Source: Cherax quadricarinatus (taxonomy: Eukaryota > Arthropoda > Malacostraca > Decapoda > Parastacidae). From it: a DNA stretch of 64,000 nt. Location: assembly GCF_038502225.1 (NCBI RefSeq), contig NC_091369.1, positions 17,724,224 to 17,788,223 of the forward strand, given 5' to 3'. Positions 43,573 to 52,853 of the stretch are shown piece by piece (positions within the stretch are counted from its first letter, which is position 1; every line of letters begins with the position of its first letter). The notes under the pieces were generated by a model, which did not search any database, was not told the origin of the DNA, and saw only the letters and a program-made list of their open reading frames with translations. Made by a program: the position numbers and the translations under genes.

Positions 43573-45536
43573 TGGAGTTCCCAATCCATGACCCCCACTA
43601 CCCCCAGGCTCCTCCTTGTTACCGCACCCCGTTCTGACCTCGCCTCATCTTTTGACCACTCTTCGGACACTCCTAAGGCCCCTGTACCTCTTGCTGGTGC
43701 TGTTTCGTCACCCGCTTCAGGTGCCGGGGTTTCGACTGACTAATTCGGTTTGTCTGACTTCCGCACTTCTTTGACTATGTTTCCGGCCTCTCCCTCTACG
43801 GTGCGGTAATTTTCGAATCGCCAGCCCGTCCCACTTCTAAATGCCAATGACAATCTCCTTATGATGTACTTCGTTACCTTCCCATTCTACTCGGAAAAGA
43901 CCGACACGTCATGCACTCCCTCTCCACACTCAGTTTTGGACCATACAATGGGCTAAATTCTTTACTTTAAGACCAACTTCTTCTACTGCCTATCTTTCCG
44001 ACCATAGTGTTGGCAAAGCACTCCTACGCCATGTTGGTAGAGATATTTCCTTTCATGCTCTTAAGAGTGGTACGCTCATCATCAGAGTCCAGAATGCTAC
44101 CCAAGCTCATGATCTTTCTCTTCTTTCGCATATCGATACTATTCCTATCATTATCGAAAAACATCATTCCCTCAATTCTTGTAGTGGTACTGTCATTCTG
44201 CCCCATACCATAGTCCAACAGAATTTCCAGATGTGTGGCAATGACATTCTCGAACAGCTGGAACTCCAAGATCTCCCAATTCTCAAGGTAGACACTTATG
44301 TTCTTCCTGCCCGCGGGCGGAGATGATACTCTTGCAATGTGGCTCATTTAACTTTTGATAGCTGTGAACTCCCATCTTCTGTTTATGTAGCAGGACATGG
44401 GTTACAAGTTCGAAAGGTGAAATCTACACCACAACAGTGTAGAAATTGCTGGTGATTTGGCCACCCAGCGAAATATTACAGAGCTATAGCCGATGCCCAG
44501 TCTGTGATGCTGATGATCATTCTAATACATCTTGCAGTCGGCCTCCCTCTTGCCTTAATTGTCATGAGGCTCACCCTTCGTACTCTCGCCGTTGCCAGGT
44601 CTACTGAAATGAGTGGGAAATTCGTTGCCTCAAAGAAGCAGAAGGTCTCCCTTATGCTATGGCAGTTTCTCATCTCCTCCTCCAAGGGAGACTACCAAGT
44701 GTTTCTTATTCTTGTGTTTCAAAACGTCCCCCCACTACTTTTGGGGTCCCATCTTCTGCAGCCTCCTCTGTGGTTTCCAGTCCCATAGTCACTCCTGTAT
44801 CTAATTCTTTTGCAGTCCTGGGCTCAGACATCCCTACTTCAACACCTCAGTCTGTTTTCACTTCTTCGTGTTCTCCCTCACAAACCCCAGTATCGACAAG
44901 ACCTCGTATGACACCTCCTCCCAATCGTCCCTCTACTTCTCAGAAGTCCAAAAAATCTCCTTTAACCCCTCCTTCCCTTCATCCACCTCCACATTTTACC
45001 TTCCCGGTCTCTGTACCTGGGTCTTACCCTTTCACTGGCTCTGTTACAAGTGTGGAGGTTCATCCTCCTCCTCGTACTGTGCCTTCCTCCCCTGTTCCCT
45101 CCCAAGTTTCTTCCTCTTCTGTCACCTCCCAGGTTTCTGCCTCTTCTGTCACCTCCCAGGTTTCTGCCTCTTCTGTCACCTCCCAGGTTTCTGCCTCTTC
45201 TGTCCCCTCCCACACTTCTCCAGTTTCCTCCACCCTTTCACCCCCCACCCTACCTTGGTACAGTCCATTACAGTTCCAATCTTTACTCAAACTCCTTCTC
45301 CTTCCATCTCTAATATTGTCTCCCATACAACGTCTCTGAACTCCGAAACAGTTGAACCAATCTCTGAATATATTGCAGAGACCAAACCATCGATGGACAC
45401 TGATCCACCCTCTGTTCCTTCTCTTTCCTCTTCTCCATCCGCGCAACTTCTTTCTTCACAGAGCACCGTTCCTTTGCTACTTGAATGTTTTCCGCTGCCA
45501 CCACATGTGGACTTTTCTAACCCCTTTAGTCCATAA
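43573..45536 (+). pseudogene. I-clade LINE ORF1, second copy, broken
   Basis: Begins at ATG 43573 (MEFPIHDPHYPQAPPC) and breaks at once. The zinc-knuckle region (about 44430-44590) has a TGA in place of Arg in the first knuckle and a frameshift after it. The Ser/Pro-rich tail is open from 44659 and ends LPPHVDFSNPFSP at TAA 45534-45536. It contains a 27-base tandem repeat at 45094-45201. Confidence 0.8.
45094..45201 (+). repeat. 27-bp in-frame minisatellite in ORF1
   Basis: Three identical units starting GTCACCTCCCAGGTTTCTGC at 45121, 45148 and 45175, preceded by one diverged unit at 45094. It encodes VTSQVSASS repeats. The first LINE copy has a single equivalent unit near 23021-23047. Confidence 0.95.
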
Positions 45537-45580
45537 GTACCCTTACCTGCGGATTTCTAGTATTTTTATCGTTGCCAATC

Positions 45581-48500
45581 ATGGCCTATTTACAGTGGAA
45601 TATACCCTGCCTCAGGTAATCAGGGTGAGCTGCAGACATTGCTATCCCGGGTTTCCCATGTTGGTGTTTGCTTACAAGAAACAAAATTACACTCTGCTGT
45701 TATCTATCCCATCTCAGGCTATAATTTGTTGTATTCTTCGGATCCTTCTCCTGATAGCACCTTTAATGAAAGTGCCCTTCTTCTACGCACTGATATTCTG
45801 TACCATCAGCTATTTGTTCGTACTTCGCTGCATTACACAGCATCCTGTATCCACCTGCATAGGTGGTATACACTCTGCTCTTTGTATCTCTCTCCTTCTC
45901 GAGCATTATCTATTCCGGATATTGTCTTTCTTGTTTTGTCATTTCCGCCACCTCTTCTGTTAGTTGGCGATCTTAATGCCCATCATTTCCTCTGGGGGAT
46001 CTCACTGTGATTCCCGTGACATTCAATTAGAGGCTTTTCTTGCTTCCCACCCCATCCATGTTTTAAATACAAGTACTCACACCCATTTTGATCCTCGTGC
46101 TCATACTCTCTCTTGCATCGATCTCTCAGTCTGCTCTTCCTCCGCCGCACTCGACTTCACCTGGTCTGTTCTCCCGGATTTACGTGACAGCGATCATTTT
46201 CCAATCATTCTTACTTCCCCTTCATGTTCACCACCTCTTCATAACCCACGCTGGCAATTTGTTCAGGCAACAACTCACAACTGTTTTAAGTGAGGTTCCT
46301 TCTTTGTCCTCCATTGATGAGCTTTTACACCTCTTCTCATCCCCAGTTTTAACCACAGCTTCTCATTCTATACCCGAAACCTCGGGCAGGCATTCTCAGA
46401 AATGTGTGCCTTGGTGGTCTCATGCTTGTGCTCGTGCACTACGTTTGAAACACACTGCGTGGGGAAGGTACCAGTACAATAGAATCACTGAGAGACTTCT
46501 TGATTTTAAGCAGAAGCATGCGATCGCTCGCCATGTCATCCATGACGCTAAACTCACTTGCTGGTGAGATTATGTCTCCACCATCACCTCTGCTTCCTCT
46601 ATGAGTGCAGTCTGGAAAAAAGTACGGAATCTGAGTGGTAAATATTCTCCTGGCCCGGCTCCTGTTCTGCGGGTTGCCGGTGTTAATATAGCAAACCCTC
46701 TAGATGTTGCCAATGAAATTGACAATCATCTGGTCCGTATATCTCTGGGGCTCCATCTCTGCCCCTCGTTTCTTTCCTCAAAGTCTGCCAGAGAGTTAGC
46801 ACCCTTGGACTTTTCTTCTCTCAGAGAAGAACATTATAATGTGCCTTTTACACTTCAGGAACTGGAGGCAACACTCTCAGTTTGCCGATCATCGACAGCT
46901 GGGCCCGACGGCATTCATATTCGAATGTCACAACATTTGCATCAGTCAACATTTGCATCAGTTCTTCCCCAGCTGTGGAAATCTGCCATTTTTCTCCCTT
47001 TCCGCAAACCGGGTACTACGGGACGTGAAGCCTCCCACTATCGTCCCATCGCTCTTACCAGTGCAGTTTGCAAAGTGATGGAACATCTGGTAAATAGACA
47101 TTTAATGTGGTATTTAGAGACACACAACAGTCTCTCCACTCGTCAATATGGCTTTCGTAAGGGCCGTTCTACCATAGACCTCTTACTATGCTTGGATACG
47201 AATGTTCGTAATGCCTTTGCGAATAACCACTCAGTTATTGCCATATTTTTTACCTTGAGAAGGCATATGACAGAACTTGGAGGTATAATATTTTGACCCA
47301 AACCCACTCCTTAGGCCTCCGAGGCAATCTACCATCTTTCCTTAAGAACTTTTTAACTGACAGACATTTCCATGTTCGAATCAATAATATGCTCTCCTCG
47401 GACTTTGTCCAAGCTGAAGGTGTCCCTCAGGGATGTGTTCTGAGCACAACACTTTTTCTCCTTGCCATAAATGATTTGGCCTCTTGTTCTTCCATCCAAT
47501 ATTTGGTCATCACTCTATGTAGATGACTTCGCTATTGCTTGTGCAGGCGCTGACTGTCACCTCATTACAGTTTCTCTCCAGCATGCGGTCGACTGTGTTT
47601 CCAATTGGGCCACCACGCATGGGTTTAAATTTTCCAGTACCAAAACTCACCAAATTACTTTCACTAGACGCTCTGTCATCTCCGATCATCCTTTGTACCT
47701 CTGTGGCTCCTGTATCCCTGAACGTGATACAGTCAGGTTTCTAGGCTTTCTCTTTGACCGTAGGTTATCCTGGAAACCCCACATTACCTCTCTAAAGGCA
47801 ACTTGTCACAGCCGGCTGAACCTTCTTCAAACCCTTGTTCATCTTTCATGGGGAGCTGATCGTCAAACTCTCCTTCGTCTACATTCAGCCCTCATTTTAT
47901 TGAAACTCGATTATGGTGACCAGATCTATTCAGCGGCCTCTCCTGCTACTCTCTCTAGCCTTAACCCCCATCCATCACCAAGGATTACGTTTATGCCTTG
48001 GTGCTTTTCGCTCTTACCCTGTTGAGAGCCTCTTTGCAGAAGCAAATGTTCCAGCCTTGTCTGATCGCCGTGATGCCCATTGCCTTCGCTACTATGTGCG
48101 CTCTCACGATCTCCGCAATCCTTTCATTTATAGAATGGTCACTGATATTAGTAGACATTCTTTATTTGTTCGTCGCCCTTGTTTGCTCCGTCTCTTCTCT
48201 TCTCGCCTATATTCGCTATTGTCTTCTCTTCAGTTACCGCCTTTATATGTTCATGTAGCATCTCACTTTTCCCTACCCCCTATGAAGTTCCAGCTGTTCG
48301 GGTCTGTTCTTTCTCACTCCCTTGCTCGAAAGCCCAACTGCCTACATTGGCTTCCCGCCCTCTTTTTCTTGACCACTTCTACTCTCGTCCTCTTGCTATC
48401 ACCGTATACACAGATGGCTCTAAATCTTCTGACGGCGTCGGATTCGCAGTAGTTTTTCCCGACAGTGTCGTGCGAGGGCATTTACTATCTTCGGCTAGTG

Positions 48501-49216
48501 TTTTTACTGCTGAATTTTATGCCATTCTTGCAGCACTTATTCATATCATGTCATCATTTATGGTTGTCTCAGACTCCCTTAGTGCTCTACAGGCTATACG
48601 GAAATTTGATACACCTCGCCCCCTAGTTCTCCGTATCCAACTTTGGCTATGCCGTATCTCTACCAAGCATAAAGATATTGTTTTTTGTTGGGTCCCTGGT
48701 CATGTTGACGTACAGGGCAATGAACAGGCAGACACTGCTGCGCGGTCAGCAGTACATGACCTACCAATTTCATATAGAGGTGTTCCATTTCTGGACTATT
48801 TTGCTGTAATAGCTACTCGCCTTCACACCCATTGGCAACAAAGTTTGTCAACTCTACTCGGTAACAAACTTCATTCTATTAAGCCGAACATAGGTTACTG
48901 GCCATCTTCTTGTCGTCAGTGCTGAGGTTGGGAGACTACTCTCTCCCACCTTCGCATTGGCCTCGCTAGTCTTACTCATGGGTATCTCATGGAGAGGCAC
49001 CCTGTTCCTCTCTCTGAGACGTGTCAAGTTCCAGTATCGATTAGCCACATTCTGTTAGACTGCCCTCTCTGTCAACGAGCACGTAGAATTTACCTCCAAC
49101 GTCATCTCTGCTCTGCTACTCTCTCTTTACCTTCCCTTCTTGCTGATGGACCCTCCTTTAATCCTGACTCTCTCATTGACTTCTTAACAACGACTGATTT
49201 ACTCCACAAACTCTGA
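45581..49216 (+). pseudogene. I-clade LINE ORF2, second copy
   Basis: Better preserved than copy one. Endonuclease: VCLQETKLHS, LLVGDLNAHHFLWG, RDSDHFPIIL (about 45650-46230). RT from 46601: AGPDGIHI, RPIALTSAVCK, QYGFRKGRSTID, then a frameshift in the first catalytic motif (IFF then TLRRH instead of DLEKAYD); QGCVLSTTLFLL and SLYVDDFAIACA at about 47510-47550. RNase H at 48400-48760: VYTDGSKSSDGVG, EFYAILAAL, VVSDSLSAL, WVPGHVDVQGNEQADTA, all four catalytic positions present. The C-terminal Cys/His motif ends at TGA 49214-49216. Confidence 0.85.
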
Positions 49217-49327
49217 TGATACCTTTTACACTCCCCTCAGCCTTTTCTACCTCAATCTCTTGCTGCCCTCTACCCTTTCACCATCCACTGCCCCGCTGTT
49301 CTCCGTAACCTATTACTCATCCATCTA

Positions 49328-49770
49328 AGGCCAAGACAGCGGTGCCTAAGTGTGCGGGATAAGGCTAACAGATTATTGGAATTTATTTAAAGAAGTGTAA
49401 GTAACAGAAGTCCAAAAGTTATTTTACAGCTCTGTTCATCACTAGTGAGGCCTCATATGGATTATGCCACTCAGTTTTGGTCCCCTTGTTACAGAATAGA
49501 TATAGACTCATTGGAGAACACACAAAGAAAAATTACTAAAATGATTTACTGAATAAGGAATCTCCCATATGACAATAGACTTATGGCCTTGAATCTCCAC
49601 TCTCTGGAGAGACGTCAAATGAGGGGAGATATCGTCCAAGTGTATAAGTGGATGATGTGCATAAACAGAGGTGATATTAATAAAGTACTGAGGGTGTTGA
49701 ACCAGGAAAGAACCAGAAATATTGGATTTAAGTTCGATAAATTTAGATTTAGAAAGGACATAGGCAAGTA
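49328..49770 (+). pseudogene. CR1-like LINE, C-terminal RT region
   Basis: In pieces: VRDKANRLLEFI, SLVRPHMDYATQFWSPC, ENTQRKITKMIY, ALNLHSLERRQMRGDIVQVY, FKFDKFRFRKDIGKY. These are the thumb and C-terminal residues of the LINE at 41480-42847. The frame is cut at 49771 by a TIR element and resumes at 51213 as the 3' end. Confidence 0.8.
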
Positions 49771-51210
49771 CAGCAGGACCCCACTTCAATGGCAGATTAG
49801 GTACCAGGCTACCGCCATAAAGTGGAACACCTCTTTTTTCCACTTATAAATGCATACAAATACTAGATAACAAGTTTATACTAACATATATTAAGTTAGT
49901 ATGTTTATTCAGATATACACAAATGCAGTTACATAGATTATCATACATAGCAGCATGTGTGTAAAGTACCTAGGACAACCCAAAAAAGTCAGACAGTGTG
50001 ACTTATTTCCATTGGGGTTAGCAGTAGAACTAGACATTAAAAAATAATAAAAGAAGTAAAATACACATATATTACACTCATTACTTACCTTAAAATATTT
50101 GTAGTCTTAATCTAGGGTGAGACAAGTAGTATTTATTGTAAGAAATCAAGTGTGGTATGTATGGTAGCCAGCCGGACTACCATACCAGGCTACCCCATTC
50201 ACACATATTATTCTATAACATTTAAGCATCCCAGAGCTATAAAATGCATAGACAGTTCACTCATTACTTACCTTAAAATATTTGTAGTCTTAATGTAGGG
50301 TCAGAGGTGAATAAACAAGATAAAACAAATAAATGAGAGAGAGAGAGAGAGAGAATGAGTACATGAGAGAGGACACTCTTGGAGTTATGTAAACAAACCA
50401 GGCAAAAGTGAGTTATGTAAACAAACAAAGTGTACACATCTGGTTTCTGTACAAGTTACATTGTGTACAAGTTGTCTCTACGTTGTTACGGTAGAATAAA
50501 TAAAGAGGAACACTCCCATTTTCATGTAACACCATTTTTTTAGAAGAAATGACACTCTGGGTGAAGGCATACTAAAGGAATAATTTTCTACAGTTACCCC
50601 CAGTAACACATTTTCTCTTATGTTGGACTAGAGAAAGCATTATTCTTGCCGTCACTGGTACAAGTTATCTGGCTCCCACATCACATATTTATGTTTATTT
50701 ATTCTACTGTGGAGTGTATTTTTCATCTTTATATGTTATGTATCATGTTTATTATATAATTTTGAAAAAATATCATAGATGGATTAATGAAAATGTGTAT
50801 ATTAACATAATATACGACATTCACTGAGACTCGGTGATTATTATTGAGTATTATTATCATTACTAATATGGCATCTCGAGACATAAGACACACTTACTGA
50901 TTTTAATGTGTACCTGTGTGCCAGCAGTGTAAGTTTATTTAGGTACAGGTATACATAAGTATAATTATCAGAGTATATATAAAATATGAAATAACTTTTA
51001 AAAACACTTGAAATTTTGGAGTTTCCAGAAACCTTGGAGAGATGTGGTGCTTACGGAGCTCATGGAGAATGTAAACAAACAGGGTAGGGTGTCGTGGCCG
51101 TATTAGAAAGTCAGGTGGGGGGAGCCATATAGAGAGTTTAGGTCATAATTTGAAATGACCATATTAGTGGAACGCCGTAAAGCGAAACGCCGTAAAGCGG
51201 GGCCCTACTG
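49771..51210. mobile_element. non-autonomous TIR element, 1.44 kb
   Basis: Left end CAGCAGGACCCCACTTCAAT and right end inverted CAGTAGGGCCCCGCTTTACG, with TA at 49769-49770 and 51211-51212. It interrupts the GKY...WF segment of the CR1-like LINE. No coding region is recognised inside; it holds a GAGA run at 50336-50356 and a duplicated ACTCATTACTTACCTTAAAA (50078 and 50260 areas). Confidence 0.8.
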
Positions 51211-51212
51211 TA

Positions 51213-51466
51213 CTGGTTTTCAAACAGTGGTGGATGTGTGGAATGGTCTTCCGAGTAGGGTGATCAAGGCTAGGACCTTCGGTAGCTTTAAAAAGAGATT
51301 GGATAAATATATGAGTGGGAAGGGCTGGGTTTGATTGGTGTCATGGGTATGGGAGTTAATTCTTGGGTAGTTTTGGGTAGGGGTGGTTTTGATAAGGATT
51401 TGCCTTGTATGGGTCGGTAGGCCTTCTGCAGTGTTCCTCCATTCTTATGTTCTTATATTCTTAAAG
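51213..51466 (+). mobile_element. CR1-like LINE 3' end
   Basis: AATGGTCTTCCGAGTAGGGT, AGAGATTGGATAAATATATG and the 3' UTR phrase GGCCTTCTGCAGTGTTCCTC end in TTCTTATGTTCTTAT. This 8-base tail pattern is typical of CR1-type LINEs. Confidence 0.8.
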
Positions 51467-51850
51467 ATGTTGGAAACATGTTTTGCAATGGAGTTGGTGC
51501 GGAGGACAATGTATCTCATCTTGGCAGTGTCTTCTCTGGGTGTGTTAAAGATGTTTAATGCCATCGTCTGCAGTCTCTAATGGAGTGATGAGGATAGTGA
51601 AGTTTAAAAAATACTTCTTCAGTAAGAGAATATTCTTCCTCAAGGAACTCTCTGCTGAAGATTCTGAGTGCACACAGGAAAATGCCTATAATGACACCAC
51701 ATTTAGTTTTGGTGTCATGGTGAGAGCAGAAATGCAGAAGATTGTGTTGTTTTGTAGGTTTTCGATAGACTTTAAAACGAAGTTCATAAATACTCACATA
51801 TGTTTCATCCAGGTAGAACTGTATGTAACTTGATAAAGCCCACTGCATGG
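51467..51850 (-). pseudogene. Penelope-like RT fragment
   Basis: Minus-strand frames read FKVYRKPTKQHNLLHFCSHH, LCALRIFSREFLEEEY, EEVFFKLHYPHHSIRDCRRW and, after a frameshift, ALNIFNTPREDTAKMRYIVL and NSIAKHVSNIFK. These belong to the region between the RT palm and the GIY-YIG domain of Penelope-like proteins. The remainder of the RT, including the catalytic box, is absent. Confidence 0.7.
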
Positions 51851-51966
51851 GCAAAACATTGTCAATAAAGGATCACATTATACTGCTTAAGTAATTATAT
51901 TTCCATTGTGTTGATATTTTATACAATTTATTTCCATTATTGTGTCAGTATTTTATACCATTTATT

Positions 51967-52475
51967 TCCATAATCTGCTAAGAGAAAATCTGGGACCATT
52001 ACCCAGGATACTTCCCCACACACACGATTTGATTTGAGTGGGACTTGTGCATGAGTGGATAGAATTATCAAAGCTTATTGCATGGGAAGTATTGAAAATT
52101 GGGTTGGGCAAATACGATTCTGCTAGTGGGATGGTTTGTGAAGGACCTGCGTAATATGGGCCAACAGGTCTGCTGCAGTGTTCCTGCTTATGTACACCAG
52201 CCAAGGTACTTCCCTGCACACACCAGCCAGGACACTTCACACACACCAGCCAGGGTACTTCCCCACACACCAGACAGGGTACTTCCCTACACACATGATT
52301 TAATTTGAGTGTGACTTGTGCATGAGTGAATAGAATTATCCAAGCTTATTGCTTGGGGAGCATTGAAAATTGTTGGGCAAATATGATTCTGTTAGTGGGG
52401 TGGTTTTTGAAGGACCTGCCTAGTATGGGCCAACAGGCCCACTGCAGTGTTTCTGCTTTCTTATGTTCTTATGTA
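51967..52475 (+). repeat. duplicated CR1-like 3' UTR with spacer minisatellite
   Basis: About 52020-52193 and 52292-52475 are copies of one CR1-like 3' UTR (GAAGGACCTGCGTAATATGG and GAAGGACCTGCCTAGTATGG). Between them ACACCAGCCAGGGTACTTCC repeats three or four times. The second copy ends in the CTTATGTTCTTATG tail. Confidence 0.7.
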
Positions 52476-52481
52476 CACCAG

Positions 52482-52547
52482 CTGAGGAAATTGCTTCAGA
52501 GGAGGAGAAAGAGAGAGGGAAGAAGGTGCCTTCATCAAAGATTTAGG
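52482..52547 (+). pseudogene. tiny Tigger transposase fragment
   Basis: Reads EEIASEEEKERGKKVPSSK, matching EELASEEEEKRVKEVPSS in the transposase fragment at 31989-32396. About 22 codons only, wedged between a LINE 3' end and an RTE tail. Confidence 0.6.
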
Positions 52548-52800
52548 ACTTGGCGAGCTGTTTGAGTGTGAGCAGGGTAACATTTATGAAGAGATTCAGG
52601 GAAATTGGCAGGCCTGACATGATTCCTGGAGATTGGAAGGACAGTGCCTGCACTCTGAAGGAGGGGTGTTAATGTTGCAGTTTTATAACTAGTGTAAGCA
52701 CACCTCTGGCAAAACAGTGATGGAGTGAATGATGATGAAAGTTTTTCTTTATTGGGTGACCCCACCTTGGTGAGAAACGGCCGATGTGTTAATAAAAAAA
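52548..52800 (+). repeat. RTE tail copy, longer, diverged
   Basis: From GAGCTGTTTGAGTGTGAGCA through GAGGGGTGTTAATGTTGCAG to GGTGAGAAACGGCCGATGTG and a TAATAAAAAAAA end. It parallels 3057-3310 in inverse orientation with several substitutions. Confidence 0.8.
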
Positions 52801-52853
52801 AATTGCGAAAGGCTTATTTAGTGGGAAAAAAACTTGTCTTACGGCTGGTAATA

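Larger units (their letters stand above)
42848..49327 (+). mobile_element. I-clade LINE, second copy
   Basis: Same family as 20567-28313, beginning GGGGGGCTCCTCAGTGTG and with ORF1 and ORF2. It ends at ACTCATCCATCT without the last ~110 bases and the ATAATAA tail seen in copy one. The interrupted CR1-like LINE also lacks roughly 100 RT residues across this junction. Insertion followed by a deletion over the 3' junction explains both losses. Confidence 0.85.
40772..51900 (-). mobile_element. Penelope-like element, split by a LINE
   Basis: The two ends (40772-40900 and 51785-51900) are inverted copies containing CTTAAGCAGTATAATGTGAT and GATAAAGCCCACTGC. Between them on the minus strand lie an RT fragment (51467-51850) and a GIY-YIG endonuclease fragment (41040-41475) that would be adjacent in an intact element. 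The gap between them is filled by a CR1-like LINE with its own insertions. A second short CR1 3' end (40905-41039) is also inserted. Confidence 0.75.
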
